Shown: positions 36,776-46,829 of the stretch, one piece after another
How positions within the stretch are numbered: position 1 is the first letter of the stretch
How the letters are laid out: every line of letters begins with the position of its first letter
Source: Piscirickettsiaceae bacterium
Lineage (GTDB): Bacteria > Pseudomonadota > Gammaproteobacteria > Nitrosococcales > Methylophagaceae
Assembly: GCA_024685995.1 (NCBI GenBank)
Contig: JAIBDY010000015.1
Coordinates: 1 to 49,283 of the forward strand
Reading direction: 5' to 3'
Length of the DNA: 49,283 nt
Notes under the pieces: generated by a model
What the model was told of the DNA's origin: nothing
Database searches by the model: none
Seen by the model: the letters and a program-made list of their open reading frames with translations, nothing else
Translations under genes and position numbers: made by a program

Positions 36776-37228
36776 ATGGAAAACAAAATAATTATCGGTA
36801 GTCTTGAAGACTTTGACTTGCCTGAGTTAGGTATTCTGGGCATACAAGTTCGCATCGATACAGGTGCAAAAACCTCTTCATTACATGTTGATAATTTGTC
36901 ACGTTTTACGAAAGCGGGAAAACCTTGGGTACAATATGATATTCACCCCAATATTCATAATGTTGATGAGATTATTCATTGCGAATCTCGGATTAAAGAT
37001 ATTCGCAGAGTAAAGTCATCCAATGGTACCTCTGAAGAACGTTATGTGATTAAGACGCTAGTCAGAATTGGGCTTGCCTCGTGGCCGATTGAGATCACCT
37101 TAACAAACCGTGAAGATATGAGTAATTTAATGCTATTTGGTCGAGAAGGGATGGGCGATAGGGTATTAATCGATCCCTCCGCGACATTTTTACTCAACAA
37201 TGAAAACCCAGATCAAGACACGACTTGA
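36776..37228 (+). CDS. rimB: RimB-type retropepsin-like protease (DUF785)
   Basis: The 150-residue protein has the aspartic-protease-like core IDTGAKTSSLH (about 29-39) and MLFGREGM (about 122-129), typical of the RimB/DUF785 family linked to RimK. In Pseudomonas RimB binds and tunes RimK and can process modified S6. A GTGGGGA tract precedes ATG 36776; a TTG three codons upstream is in frame but lacks support. It is third in the rimK set and converges on zntB after 7 bp without an obvious terminator. Confidence 0.9.
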   Translation: MENKIIIGSLEDFDLPELGILGIQVRIDTGAKTSSLHVDNLSRFTKAGKPWVQYDIHPNIHNVDEIIHCESRIKDIRRVKSSNGTSEERYVIKTLVRIGLASWPIEITLTNREDMSNLMLFGREGMGDRVLIDPSATFLLNNENPDQDTT

Positions 37229-37235
37229 AAGCGCG

Positions 37236-38198
37236 TTATAACCAGTGTTTCCAACGCATAAAGATAATGATACCTAATGCCGTTATAAGCATGCCTGCGG
37301 AAACATAAATAAAAGCAAAGCTATCTTCGGTCCCAGGCAGGCCTGCGACATTCATTCCAAACACGCCGGTTAACACACCTAAAGGCAAGAACACTGTCGC
37401 GACAATAGACAATAAATAGGTTCGTGAGTTTTGTTGTTCGGCGATTTGATTACGCATTTCTTCTTGCAGTACTAGCGTCCTTTCGCGCGCTAAATCTAAA
37501 TCTTCTACAAAACGGATGATGCGATCGGTTTGCTCATGTAGATGATGTAGTTCTTGTTGAGCGAGTAGGTTTCGAGGGGCACGATAGAGCGCGTCTAGGG
37601 CATCACGTTGCGGTGCTAAGAAACGCCTAATAATGGCGGTTTTTCTTCGTAAGGCACTGAGCTGGTGTTGTACGGTTGTATTGTTTTGCTCTGGCAGTTC
37701 TTCATGTTTTGAGATGTTTTCTTCGATTTCATCGACTGTATCGGCAATATAATCCATGATAAGTTCGATCAAGGTAGTTAAAAATTCACCTTCTGTCTTA
37801 GGGCCATTTTGTTGTCTTAAATCGGCTATCATGTCTTGTATTGAGGCAACACGGCGTTGTCTGGCCGTGATAATGCGACCTTTGGTAATCCAAATACGAA
37901 TGGACACCATATCTTCTTGATCGGCACCTGGATTTAAGTTGATGGCGCGTAACAGAATCAACATCCCTTTGTTGAAGCTTCTTATTCTTGGGCGGGTATC
38001 AATTCGGGTTAAAGACTCTGCTTCAAGTTCGCTCAAGCCTTGTTCTTCTAACCACTGAAACGCACCTGGGCGACCATATTCAATGTGTGTCCATAAGATA
38101 TTTTGCTCATTCAAAGTCACTTGCTCTGGATGCTCAATATCCATGCCGCCACCATTGCCGTCTAATAAAAACTGATGGACTATACATTCAGTAGACAT
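37236..38198 (-). CDS. zntB: CorA-family zinc transporter ZntB
   Basis: The 320-residue protein has a large cytoplasmic domain with long helices and coiled-coil character (about 120-255) and two C-terminal membrane helices (about 258-280 and 290-312). Between them is the GMN motif of the CorA superfamily (GVFGMNVAGLPG), and it ends in basic MRWKHWL. The ZntB assignment, zinc rather than magnesium, rests on GMN context and length. It starts 12 bp after mscK and is probably co-transcribed. Confidence 0.87.
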   Translation of the reverse strand: MSTECIVHQFLLDGNGGGMDIEHPEQVTLNEQNILWTHIEYGRPGAFQWLEEQGLSELEAESLTRIDTRPRIRSFNKGMLILLRAINLNPGADQEDMVSIRIWITKGRIITARQRRVASIQDMIADLRQQNGPKTEGEFLTTLIELIMDYIADTVDEIEENISKHEELPEQNNTTVQHQLSALRRKTAIIRRFLAPQRDALDALYRAPRNLLAQQELHHLHEQTDRIIRFVEDLDLARERTLVLQEEMRNQIAEQQNSRTYLLSIVATVFLPLGVLTGVFGMNVAGLPGTEDSFAFIYVSAGMLITALGIIIFMRWKHWL

Positions 38199-38210
38199 AT
38201 GCTCTCCTTG

Positions 38211-41200
38211 TTAGTCGTCTTGAGTGGTTGAATTATTGGGTTTGACGATATGAATTTCGATCGGTTTTGGATCGAAATGAATATCGCGCTGTGGAAATGC
38301 AATACCAATATTGTGATATTTAAATTCTTTATCAATGGCGTTATGAATTTCATGAATAACGGGGTTAAGATCCTGAATGCCTTTGATAAAAACGCGAAGC
38401 TCGAAATTAAGGCTATTGTCACCAAATTCTCGGAACCAAGCGACAGGAGCAGGGTCACTTAACACTTTGTCATTTTTGTTAGCAATCTCTAATAAACATC
38501 GCTCAGTGAGTTCGGTGTCGGAACCATAATTAACCCCAACCCGAATGGTTGTTCTAATAATGGGGTCAGACAGGCTCCAGTTGACCAGGCGCTCGGTGAT
38601 AAAAGTCTTATTTGGGATGATGATTTCTTTACGATCCCAATCGACGACGGTGGTTGCACGAATTCGAATCTGACTGACTGTACCAAACTGTTCACCGATG
38701 GTGACGGTATCCCCGATACGAATTGGACGTTCGAATAAGATCACTATGCCCGACACAAAGTTGGCCACGATTTCTTGTAAGCCAAAACCTAACCCGACAC
38801 TTAATGCTGCGACCAACCATTGTAGTTTTGACCATTGAGCACCGAGCAGCTGCAAGACAATGAGCGTACCGGTAATCACGATGAAGTATTTCGATAGGGT
38901 GGTAATAGCATAATTAGTCCCAGGTTCTAATGACCAACGACTGAACACGGCAATTTCGAGTAAGCCTGGGATATTTCTAGCCGCCAAGAAGGTGATCACG
39001 GTTAGGATTGCTGCGAGCAGTATATCCCATAGCGTGAGGCCACTCGAGATGGAGGCGCCATCGACAATGTTAATAGACTCCCAGAGGTAAATATTATCCA
39101 ACTTTTGGAAGGTCGTGAACAGTTCAGCCCAGACATGCCACAGTGCAAATGCAATCGCTATCCCGATGAGCATTTTGAGTAATGACGTGGTTTGTTCGCT
39201 AATCGTTTCTAGGTTGCTTTGCTCGGGTTCGATCGTCACTAAGTCAGGATCGAAAGTCATATCGCTTTGCTTGGCGGCTAAAGCTCGCTTCTTGATGAGT
39301 CGGTCATACGCTAATTGTCGCTCATTAATGGCAAAGAGCCGGCGAGCAAAAAAGTATAAAAAGACGGCAAGAATGATGATAACGAGCGACTGTAGTAGAT
39401 AAATGGCCAACTGGAAGGCCATAAAGTGATAGCCAATGGCCGAGAGTAGTGCTAAGACTATTGGCAGAGAGAGTAATAAGATAAATAGAAAAGCATTCAT
39501 ACTCCATAAAGTGGGTTGGCTGTCTGTGGTATGAAGCAGTCCCTTTTTCAGATTGCAGGTGTTATAAATAAAAACTGCAGTTAGCGTTGCCGCTGTAATA
39601 AAGCTGACGCGACCCAAACTATCGCGAATATCTGCGTTATTACTCAATTCCGCATAGGCGGTTAATGTGATCAGTATCAAGAAGGTCCATTTAAACCAAT
39701 TGAGGTTGTTTCTTAACAGTCGTTGTATGTCAGTAGGCCATTTAAAATGGAGCTCAGCTAAGCCGGATTTTCTAAGACTCTGGGATAGAAAATTTAGGAA
39801 TAAATAGACAGCAGCACCATACGTCAACGCGGTCGCAAAAGGGTGATAAAACTCGGCTTGTGATTTTATTTGTGCCGCAGTCGTATACAGGATAAATGGC
39901 AAAAAGAGTGATAATAGGACCGTGATAAGGAGCGCTTGTAATGTGATAGTGAAATTATCTAGATTCACAATATCAATGCGTTGTCTCATTAGGGCTAAAC
40001 GTTGGGTTAGTTTAGAGCGTTGTGTCAACAGAAAGACTAATAAAGCGATAGAGAGTATCGTGGTGATAGAAAATTGTTTTATCTGACTGAGAAAATGGTT
40101 AATAAAATTCAATGATAGGAAGCTACTGATCAACGGCCCGGTTTCTTTTATCGCATCCACAATCGTCATGAGCTTGAGTCGTTCTTGACTAGGCATCCAG
40201 ACCAGTTCCTGTTCAAGCAATTGCGCATATTGTTGGCTTTGATTATGTAGTGATCGGATTTGGGTAATCAATTTGCTTAAGGCATCAATATGGTCGACAT
40301 AGGAAGAGGACAATATTTTAAGTAGCTGTTCGCGTAGCTTAATAATCTCTAGTTGCCTAGCGGGGTTGTCATCAATGTTTACGCCATCTTGTGTGTTCGT
40401 TAATGCCTCTTGGATGTCCAGCTCACGTTCAGTGTCCACTTTAAATTGACCGAGTCGGCTTTGGGTTAAGGTCTGTTCGTAAGCAGCAAGCTGTTTTTTT
40501 GAAATAGTGGAATCGACTAGGTTATCTCTTTGTTCTCGTAATGCTGCGCCAAACGCAGGGGAGGAGCCAAGTTGACTAATTTTAAGTTGCTCGGTCAAGC
40601 CAGTGTATTTTTTGCCGAAACGTTGGGCTTCTTTTTCGATACTTTCCACTTTATTCAAGACTTGATCGTAGTGAGCGATCAATTTTTTAAGTTCTGTCGC
40701 TAAATCATTGTTTTTGGTGGCTAATTCACTTAGCCCTAGAGAGAGTGTGTCTTTATTGGCCAGCATATTGCGGGCGGCGGTTAATAATGTTTGGGCTTCG
40801 TTATAGCGGTGTGTACTGACTTTATTTTGTAATGCTGACTGACGTATCGCAGCACCGGTTATTTTCTTGGAAAGAAACTCTTGTTCGGTCGCAAGCAGCG
40901 ATAGCCGAATTGCCCGACTCGCTAATCGTTGGTCTAGCATGGCGACAACGGCTTGGTAATATTTTAACGATGCTAGTTTCTCGATCTGGACTAGTTCTGC
41001 ACTAGGCTCATTGTTGAGAAGATTTGTTTGTTCACGATCAATGTCTGCCACTTTATTTTTAGCATTTTGTATTAACTCTTGTAGATTTAACGCTTTCTCT
41101 TCATTGATTTCGGCTGTGATTTGATTGACTCTATTGCGCCATTCAGACAGAAGTAAAGTTTCTTGTGCGAGCTTGGTTTCTATATTTGATAAAGACGTGT

Positions 41201-41609
41201 TTGTGAATTTATCGGACAAAGCGGCAGCAGTGTATTCTTTGGATTTTTGTGCAAGTTGGAGTTGTTCGATAGGGCCATTAATCAAACTATCTTTGTAGTC
41301 GTTTGTTTGTTGGTTGAGTTCATTTGTTTTATCAATATATTGGATAGCCTGTTGTAATAGGGCGCTATTTTTTGCTTTATCAATATCAGATAAGTTAGTA
41401 CTGGCGGAGATGTTAGCAAGGCGTTCTTCTAGTGTAGCTTTATCTAAGGTATTCACTATAGTGTCAGCTGCAAGACTTGGGTGAGTCCAGCCGATAGCGA
41501 GGACAAGGAGAACGCTCAAAAGCCATTTTAAAGGATGAGAAAATGATGAGGCTAATGGTTGGTCAGTACGGTTAAAGCTAAGGGGAAATTTAATCGCTTT
41601 AGAATGCAT
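38211..41609 (-). CDS. mscK: MscK/KefA-type mechanosensitive channel
   Basis: The 1132-residue protein has an N-terminal signal region (WLLSVLLVLAIGWTHPSLAA), a large periplasmic coiled-coil domain (about 50-500), then about ten to eleven membrane segments and a C-terminal MscS-type pore (GLGFGLQEIVANFVSGIVILFERPIRIGDTV, split across about 970-1000) and beta domain. This fits MscK, which releases solutes on hypo-osmotic shock and responds to external K+. ATG 41609 is preferred; a TTG at 41624 is the only upstream option. The upstream gap to valS (41610-41893) contains an inverted repeat listed separately. Confidence 0.9.
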   Translation of the reverse strand: MHSKAIKFPLSFNRTDQPLASSFSHPLKWLLSVLLVLAIGWTHPSLAADTIVNTLDKATLEERLANISASTNLSDIDKAKNSALLQQAIQYIDKTNELNQQTNDYKDSLINGPIEQLQLAQKSKEYTAAALSDKFTNTSLSNIETKLAQETLLLSEWRNRVNQITAEINEEKALNLQELIQNAKNKVADIDREQTNLLNNEPSAELVQIEKLASLKYYQAVVAMLDQRLASRAIRLSLLATEQEFLSKKITGAAIRQSALQNKVSTHRYNEAQTLLTAARNMLANKDTLSLGLSELATKNNDLATELKKLIAHYDQVLNKVESIEKEAQRFGKKYTGLTEQLKISQLGSSPAFGAALREQRDNLVDSTISKKQLAAYEQTLTQSRLGQFKVDTERELDIQEALTNTQDGVNIDDNPARQLEIIKLREQLLKILSSSYVDHIDALSKLITQIRSLHNQSQQYAQLLEQELVWMPSQERLKLMTIVDAIKETGPLISSFLSLNFINHFLSQIKQFSITTILSIALLVFLLTQRSKLTQRLALMRQRIDIVNLDNFTITLQALLITVLLSLFLPFILYTTAAQIKSQAEFYHPFATALTYGAAVYLFLNFLSQSLRKSGLAELHFKWPTDIQRLLRNNLNWFKWTFLILITLTAYAELSNNADIRDSLGRVSFITAATLTAVFIYNTCNLKKGLLHTTDSQPTLWSMNAFLFILLLSLPIVLALLSAIGYHFMAFQLAIYLLQSLVIIILAVFLYFFARRLFAINERQLAYDRLIKKRALAAKQSDMTFDPDLVTIEPEQSNLETISEQTTSLLKMLIGIAIAFALWHVWAELFTTFQKLDNIYLWESINIVDGASISSGLTLWDILLAAILTVITFLAARNIPGLLEIAVFSRWSLEPGTNYAITTLSKYFIVITGTLIVLQLLGAQWSKLQWLVAALSVGLGFGLQEIVANFVSGIVILFERPIRIGDTVTIGEQFGTVSQIRIRATTVVDWDRKEIIIPNKTFITERLVNWSLSDPIIRTTIRVGVNYGSDTELTERCLLEIANKNDKVLSDPAPVAWFREFGDNSLNFELRVFIKGIQDLNPVIHEIHNAIDKEFKYHNIGIAFPQRDIHFDPKPIEIHIVKPNNSTTQDD

Positions 41610-41807
41610 TTCGTCGCCTATCAATAAAGTGAGTATCGCCCGTATTCACAAGGATTATGGGTATATGGACTATATTACGCGTTCAAGTGTGGTTATAAAA
41701 CAAGAGAATGCAGGCGCAGCATGGTTTAGGGGCTTAAGGCCGCTGATAACGAGGCATATATGGTGAGATTTAACTTTAACCGACAGTCGGAGAGGTAGTG
41801 TAGTTAA

Positions 41808-41836
41808 CACTAGGGCTCTAATTACTAGCCCTAGTG
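41808..41836 (-). terminator. Inverted repeat downstream of valS
   Basis: A 10-bp perfect stem CACTAGGGCT/AGCCCTAGTG with a 9-nt loop lies 58 bp after the valS stop on the minus strand. No T-run follows, so it may be a weak terminator or an RNA-end stabiliser. Nothing else was recognised in the 284-bp gap. Confidence 0.45.
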
Positions 41837-41893
41837 CAGCAAAACGGACAGACGGCAACGATACTGACTAGGTCGATACCGTGGGCCGAGGAC

Positions 41894-44647
41894 TTAGTTG
41901 AGTGATTGTCTTTGGTCTTGCAATTGCGATAAGGCTTGTTGCATCTCAGCCAATTTGTCTCGTTCTTTTTGGACTACATCAGCGGGTGCCTTAGCGACGT
42001 AATTGTCATTACTCAGTTTGCCCGTTGATTGCTTGATGACCTTGTCCAGCTTCGCAATTTCTTTATCAAGCCTTTGTATTTCAGCACCTTTATCAATTAA
42101 GCCTTCTAACGGGATCAGTATTTCCATTTTACCAATCAGTGCTGTTGCCGCGGCAGGGGCATCTCCTCCGAGTAATGTGATGGAGTCAAGATTAGCAAGC
42201 CGACTTAAAAATTCATGGTTTGCAGACAATCTATATTGGTCTTGTTCGTCACTGTCTTTTAATAACACAGGGAGTGGTTTTCTCGGGGGAATATTCATCT
42301 GTGAACGAATAGAACGAACGCCAGTAATAAAATCCATTAACCATTCCATATCGGCAACGGCAACCGTATCTATCTTGCTGCTGTCGGCAACAGGGTAGGG
42401 TTGGTTCATGATGCTATCCCCCGCTTTTCCAGCCAGTGGGGCGATGGTTTGCCAAATTTCTTCGGTGATAAATGGCATGATCGGGTGGGTTAGACGCAAA
42501 ATAGCTTCTAGCACTCGGACCAATGTTTGCCGTGTACCGCGTTTAGCTGCATCGGAAGCATTATCGTTGGTCAGTACCGGTTTTGATAATTCTAAATACC
42601 AGTCACAATAATGGTTCCAGATAAATTCATAAATGCCTTGCGCAGCATGATCAAAGCGGTAATTATCCATGGCGGCGGTGACCGTTTGTACGGTTGTTTG
42701 CAAGCGCGACATAATCCAACGGTCAGCTAAGCTCAATTCCACATCATGATTATTAATGCCAGTGTCTTGGCCTTCGGTATTCATTAGAACGTAACGGGCG
42801 GCATTCCATAATTTATTACAAAAATTACGGTAGCCTGCGATACGGTTCATATCAAAATTAATATCACGTCCTGTCGAGGCCAAAGAGGCGAAAGTGAAAC
42901 GCAGCGCATCGGTGCCGTGAGCATTAATGCCCTCAGGGAATTCTTTACGGGTGGCTTTTTCGATTTTTGCCGCCAATGCGGGTTGCATCATGCCTGAGGT
43001 GCGCTTTTTAACTAAAGTTTCAAGATCAATACCATCAATGATATCAATAGGATCGAGTACATTGCCTTTAGATTTTGACATCTTATTACCATGGGAGTCA
43101 CGTACAAGACCGTGGATATAGACTTCTTTAAAGGGCACGTCATCCATAAAATGTAAGCCCATCATCATCATTCTAGCGACCCAGAAGAAGATAATGTCAA
43201 AACCGGTAACGAGGACACTGCCAGGATACCAAGTATTGACGGCATCATTTTGTTCAGGCCAACCTAAGGTGGAGAAAGGCCATAATGCGGACGAGAACCA
43301 AGTATCTAAGACATCTTCATCTTGTCTTAACGGCATATCAGCAGCGAGCTGGTTTTGTTGTCTGACGGTCTCTTCATCTTGGCCAACGTAGATATTGCCT
43401 TCATCATCGTACCAAGCTGGAATACGGTGTCCCCACCAGATTTGGCGTGAGATACACCAATCTTGTATGCCATCCATCCAGTTGTAAAAAGTCTTATCCC
43501 AATTACCGGGGACAAATTTGATTTTGCCTTCTTGTACGGCTTTAACAGCAGGTTCGGCTAACACATCTGCTTTGACATACCATTGGTCGGTCAATAAGGG
43601 TTCTATAACGGCACCGCTGCGGTCGCCGCGAGGCACCATTAATTTATGGTCTTTGATATCGGCTAATAGCCCAAGAGTTTCCAAATCTTGCACAATCACT
43701 TTACGTGCTTCATAACGGTCGAGGCCGCGGTATTTTTCGGGTGCATTGTCGTTGATCGCGGCATCGATCGTTAGGATATTGATTTGTTCTAGATTATGTC
43801 GCTGTCCCATTTCAGCATCATTAAAGTCATGGGCTGGCGTGATCTTGACACAACCCGTTCCAAACTCGCGGTCAACATAATCATCGGCAATGATCGGGAT
43901 TTCTCGACCGACCAAAGGTAGGGTGATTGTGGTGCCAATAAGGTGTTGGTAACGTTCATCTTCAGGGTGAACGGCGACAGCGCTATCACCGAGCATGGTT
44001 TCTGGGCGTGTGGTGGCAACGATCAAATGGCCACTGCCATCGCTTAAGGGATATTTAAAATGCCATAAATGACCAGCTTCTTCTTCGGACAAAACTTCTA
44101 GGTCTGAAACGGCAGTATGCAGAACCGGATCCCAGTTGACCAAGCGTTTGCCACGGTAAATCAAACCTTCTTGATGAAGTTGAATAAAGACCTGTTGAAC
44201 GGCCTTAGATAGACCTTCATCCATGGTAAAGCGATCGCGAGACCAATCTAAAGAAGAGCCTAAGCGGCGTAATTGACGGGTAATATTAACGCCCGATTCT
44301 TGCTTCCAATCCCAGACGCGGTCGATAAATTGTTCGCGGCCTAAATCGTGACGAGTTTTGCCTTCGGCATTCAGTTGGCGTTCTACGACCATTTGCGTGG
44401 CGATGCCAGCATGATCCGTACCCGGCTGCCATAAGGTATTGTCACCTTTCATACGATGGTAACGGGTGAGGGTATCCATAATGGTGTTATTAAAACCATG
44501 ACCCATATGTAAACTGCCCGTCACATTGGGCGGCGGTAACATGATCGCATAAGGTGTGCCTTCACCAGAAGGTGAAAAGGCACCGCTTTGTTCCCATTGT
44601 TGATACCAACTTTGTTCGATCTGGTCGGGGTCGTAGGTTTTGTCCAT
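41894..44647 (-). CDS. valS: Valyl-tRNA synthetase
   Basis: The 917-residue class I synthetase charges tRNA-Val. The HIGH motif is HMGH at 47-50 ([13 protein letters not shown]), the KMSKS loop is NKMSKSKGN near 525, and the editing domain has [17 protein letters not shown] (about 218-234). The C-terminal helical coiled-coil arm ([17 protein letters not shown]..., about 850-917) is typical of ValRS. It is the last gene of the pepA-holC-valS minus-strand group, 96 bp after holC. Confidence 0.98.
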   Translation of the reverse strand: MDKTYDPDQIEQSWYQQWEQSGAFSPSGEGTPYAIMLPPPNVTGSLHMGHGFNNTIMDTLTRYHRMKGDNTLWQPGTDHAGIATQMVVERQLNAEGKTRHDLGREQFIDRVWDWKQESGVNITRQLRRLGSSLDWSRDRFTMDEGLSKAVQQVFIQLHQEGLIYRGKRLVNWDPVLHTAVSDLEVLSEEEAGHLWHFKYPLSDGSGHLIVATTRPETMLGDSAVAVHPEDERYQHLIGTTITLPLVGREIPIIADDYVDREFGTGCVKITPAHDFNDAEMGQRHNLEQINILTIDAAINDNAPEKYRGLDRYEARKVIVQDLETLGLLADIKDHKLMVPRGDRSGAVIEPLLTDQWYVKADVLAEPAVKAVQEGKIKFVPGNWDKTFYNWMDGIQDWCISRQIWWGHRIPAWYDDEGNIYVGQDEETVRQQNQLAADMPLRQDEDVLDTWFSSALWPFSTLGWPEQNDAVNTWYPGSVLVTGFDIIFFWVARMMMMGLHFMDDVPFKEVYIHGLVRDSHGNKMSKSKGNVLDPIDIIDGIDLETLVKKRTSGMMQPALAAKIEKATRKEFPEGINAHGTDALRFTFASLASTGRDINFDMNRIAGYRNFCNKLWNAARYVLMNTEGQDTGINNHDVELSLADRWIMSRLQTTVQTVTAAMDNYRFDHAAQGIYEFIWNHYCDWYLELSKPVLTNDNASDAAKRGTRQTLVRVLEAILRLTHPIMPFITEEIWQTIAPLAGKAGDSIMNQPYPVADSSKIDTVAVADMEWLMDFITGVRSIRSQMNIPPRKPLPVLLKDSDEQDQYRLSANHEFLSRLANLDSITLLGGDAPAAATALIGKMEILIPLEGLIDKGAEIQRLDKEIAKLDKVIKQSTGKLSNDNYVAKAPADVVQKERDKLAEMQQALSQLQDQRQSLN

Positions 44648-44743
44648 AAGATTTGTCTTACTGAGTCGTTAAATAAAGTCCGGCATTATACCGTGTTGGG
44701 TCGGTGATTGGCTCGAAATGTGTGCTTGCTCAGGCTTGGTTGC

Positions 44744-45178
44744 TTAGAGTTTATGGCTTTCTATGACATAACCGCGCTGTTGGTAAAAACGATAACGTTC
44801 ACGACCTTGTGCCTTGATGGTGTCATCGTCATTGATAAATTCGGCGACACGTTCGAATTGGCTAAAAAATAAAGGATGTTGTGGACTGAGATTGATCAGT
44901 AGGTTCATCAGTCTTGGTGGGGTGGCATCATGGCCAATGAGGATTGGACAGTCCGTCTGAATAGCATCCATAGAATCGTGCATTAATTGATGTGGCACAA
45001 AGCTATCAGAACGAAAACCCCACAATAGTTGATTAAACTGCTCAGCTTGCTCTGCATTATCGGCATGAATATAAATATGATTGCCTTGCGTGTAGGCCTT
45101 TTCTATTAACCGGCAGGCGAATACCTGCCGGTCATGCTCTTGTGTACCTTTTAAGATATAGAAACTAATCCGAGTCAT
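44744..45178 (-). CDS. holC: DNA polymerase III chi subunit
   Basis: The 144-residue chi subunit links the clamp loader to SSB. It shows the family opening RISFYILKG (3-11), HIYIHADNAEQAEQFNQLLWGF near 33-54 and IGHD near 82. The pepA-holC-valS order is a well-known gammaproteobacterial arrangement, which supports the call. It starts 8 bp after pepA. Confidence 0.95.
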   Translation of the reverse strand: MTRISFYILKGTQEHDRQVFACRLIEKAYTQGNHIYIHADNAEQAEQFNQLLWGFRSDSFVPHQLMHDSMDAIQTDCPILIGHDATPPRLMNLLINLSPQHPLFFSQFERVAEFINDDDTIKAQGRERYRFYQQRGYVIESHKL

Positions 45179-45186
45179 CGCGAATA

Positions 45187-46680
45187 TTAGTTATTCTCGT
45201 TGATACGGTTCATCAGATATTGCACTAGCATGGGGACAGGTCGACCTGTTGCGCCTTTATCTTTGCCGCCGCTTTTCCATGCGGTGCCGGCAATATCTAA
45301 ATGGGCCCAAGTAAACTTGTCGGTAAAGCGTGATAAGAAACACGCCGCGGTAATGCTGCCGGCTTCTTTGCCACCGATATTGGCGATATCGGCAAAGTTA
45401 CTGTCGAGTTGTTCTTGGTATTCATCCCACAATGGCAATTGCCAAGCTTTATCAGCACTATCTGTTCCAGCTTGCAATAAGGCGTCGGCCAAGTGTTGGT
45501 CGTTGGCCAATAAGCCGGTTGTTTTGCTGCCTAGTGCGACAATAATCGCGCCAGTTAATGTCGCTATATCAATTACAATGGCAGGATCAAAACGTTCGCT
45601 GTAAGTTAAGGCATCACATAAAATGAGGCGACCTTCAGCGTCCGTATTTAAAATCTCGATGGTTTTGCCTGCCATGCTGGTGACAATATCACCTGGTTTG
45701 TTAGCGTCGCCATCAGGCATATTTTCAGAACTGGGGATCACACCAATCACATTGATCGGCAAGTTAAGTTCTGCGATAGCAGAAATGGTGCCAAAAACAC
45801 TGGCACTACCACACATATCGTATTTCATTTCATCCATACCTGCTGCAGGTTTGAGTGAAATACCACCGGCATCAAAGGTCAATCCTTTACCGACTAAAAC
45901 GACGGGTTTATCATCGCCGGCCCCTTGGTAATTCATGGTGATGAGTTTGGCTGGTTGACGGCTACCGCGCGAGACAGAGAGCAAAGAGCCCATGCCAAGC
46001 GATTCCATTTCATCTTCATCTAAGATGGTGGTGGTCACCGTGTCATATTGTTGATCTAATTGCTCAGCCTGTTGTGCAAGGTAAGTGGGCGTGCAAACAT
46101 TACCTGGTAAGTTACCAAGGTCTTTGGCGAGTCGCATACCATTGGCGATGGCTAAGCCGTTTGCAGCCGCTTGTCCAATTAAGGCTTCATTGTCGGCAGC
46201 GTAGAAAGAAAACCGTACGATGGGTTTTTCAGTGGTTTTAGGATTGCTTTTTGTTGCTGTGTATTGGTATAGGGTTGATTCGGCAATGATAACGGCCTGA
46301 TTGACCAACCAGTGAGCTGGTCTGTCACTAACATTGAGGTCTGATAGGTATAGGCTGGCTTCAACTGCGGCAGAACTGTCTAGTGTTTTGGTGACAGTGG
46401 CGATGATAGTGGTGAAGTCGTTTTCTTTAATACCCGCTTGTGGTCCACAACCGATCAATAGAATCCGTGGGCTGGTCACACCTTCAATATCTTGTAGTAA
46501 GAGTGTTTGTCCTACTTTACCAGTGATATCTCCTCGGTCAATGATCGCTTGAATACGGCCATTGGTGCTGTCATTAAGCGCGGATGCAGTTGGGCTTAAT
46601 AAACCTTGTTCAAATAGGGCAATGACGATACAGTCGGTTTTCTCTGTTGCTGCTGTGTGCGTTGTGACAAAATACTGCAT
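45187..46680 (-). CDS. pepA: Leucyl aminopeptidase PepA
   Basis: The 497-residue M17 metallopeptidase removes N-terminal residues, and in E. coli also binds DNA at cer/Xer sites and carAB. Metal ligands and catalytic motifs are present: GKGLTFDAGGISLKPAAGM (about 267-285), the NTDAEGRLIL signature (about 347-356) and KYDMCGSA (about 287-294). AGGAG precedes the ATG. It is divergent from lptF. Confidence 0.97.
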   Translation of the reverse strand: MQYFVTTHTAATEKTDCIVIALFEQGLLSPTASALNDSTNGRIQAIIDRGDITGKVGQTLLLQDIEGVTSPRILLIGCGPQAGIKENDFTTIIATVTKTLDSSAAVEASLYLSDLNVSDRPAHWLVNQAVIIAESTLYQYTATKSNPKTTEKPIVRFSFYAADNEALIGQAAANGLAIANGMRLAKDLGNLPGNVCTPTYLAQQAEQLDQQYDTVTTTILDEDEMESLGMGSLLSVSRGSRQPAKLITMNYQGAGDDKPVVLVGKGLTFDAGGISLKPAAGMDEMKYDMCGSASVFGTISAIAELNLPINVIGVIPSSENMPDGDANKPGDIVTSMAGKTIEILNTDAEGRLILCDALTYSERFDPAIVIDIATLTGAIIVALGSKTTGLLANDQHLADALLQAGTDSADKAWQLPLWDEYQEQLDSNFADIANIGGKEAGSITAACFLSRFTDKFTWAHLDIAGTAWKSGGKDKGATGRPVPMLVQYLMNRINENN

Positions 46681-46742
46681 TAATTTCTCCTATGGGTGTA
46701 GATGATTTAGACTGCAAATCTAAATTGCAAAACTTCACCTAC

Positions 46743-46770
46743 TTTATATAACCAGATAGTGTGTGAACAA
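46743..46770 (-). promoter_or_regulatory. Candidate sigma-70 promoter of pepA
   Basis: On the minus strand TTGTTC (46770-46765) and TATAAA (46748-46743) are 16 bp apart, ending about 62 bp before the pepA ATG. A 7-bp-arm inverted repeat, ATTTAGA/TCTAAAT (46705-46725), lies between promoter and gene. Confidence 0.4.
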
Positions 46771-46829
46771 TGGGAGCAAGCTGGTTTAGCTCCGACAATA
46801 CGCACTATTGTAACCAAGACCACTAAATA

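Noticed and set aside
38988-39402. Plus-strand open frames within mscK
   Set aside because: They are shadows of a long minus-strand gene with clear channel motifs.
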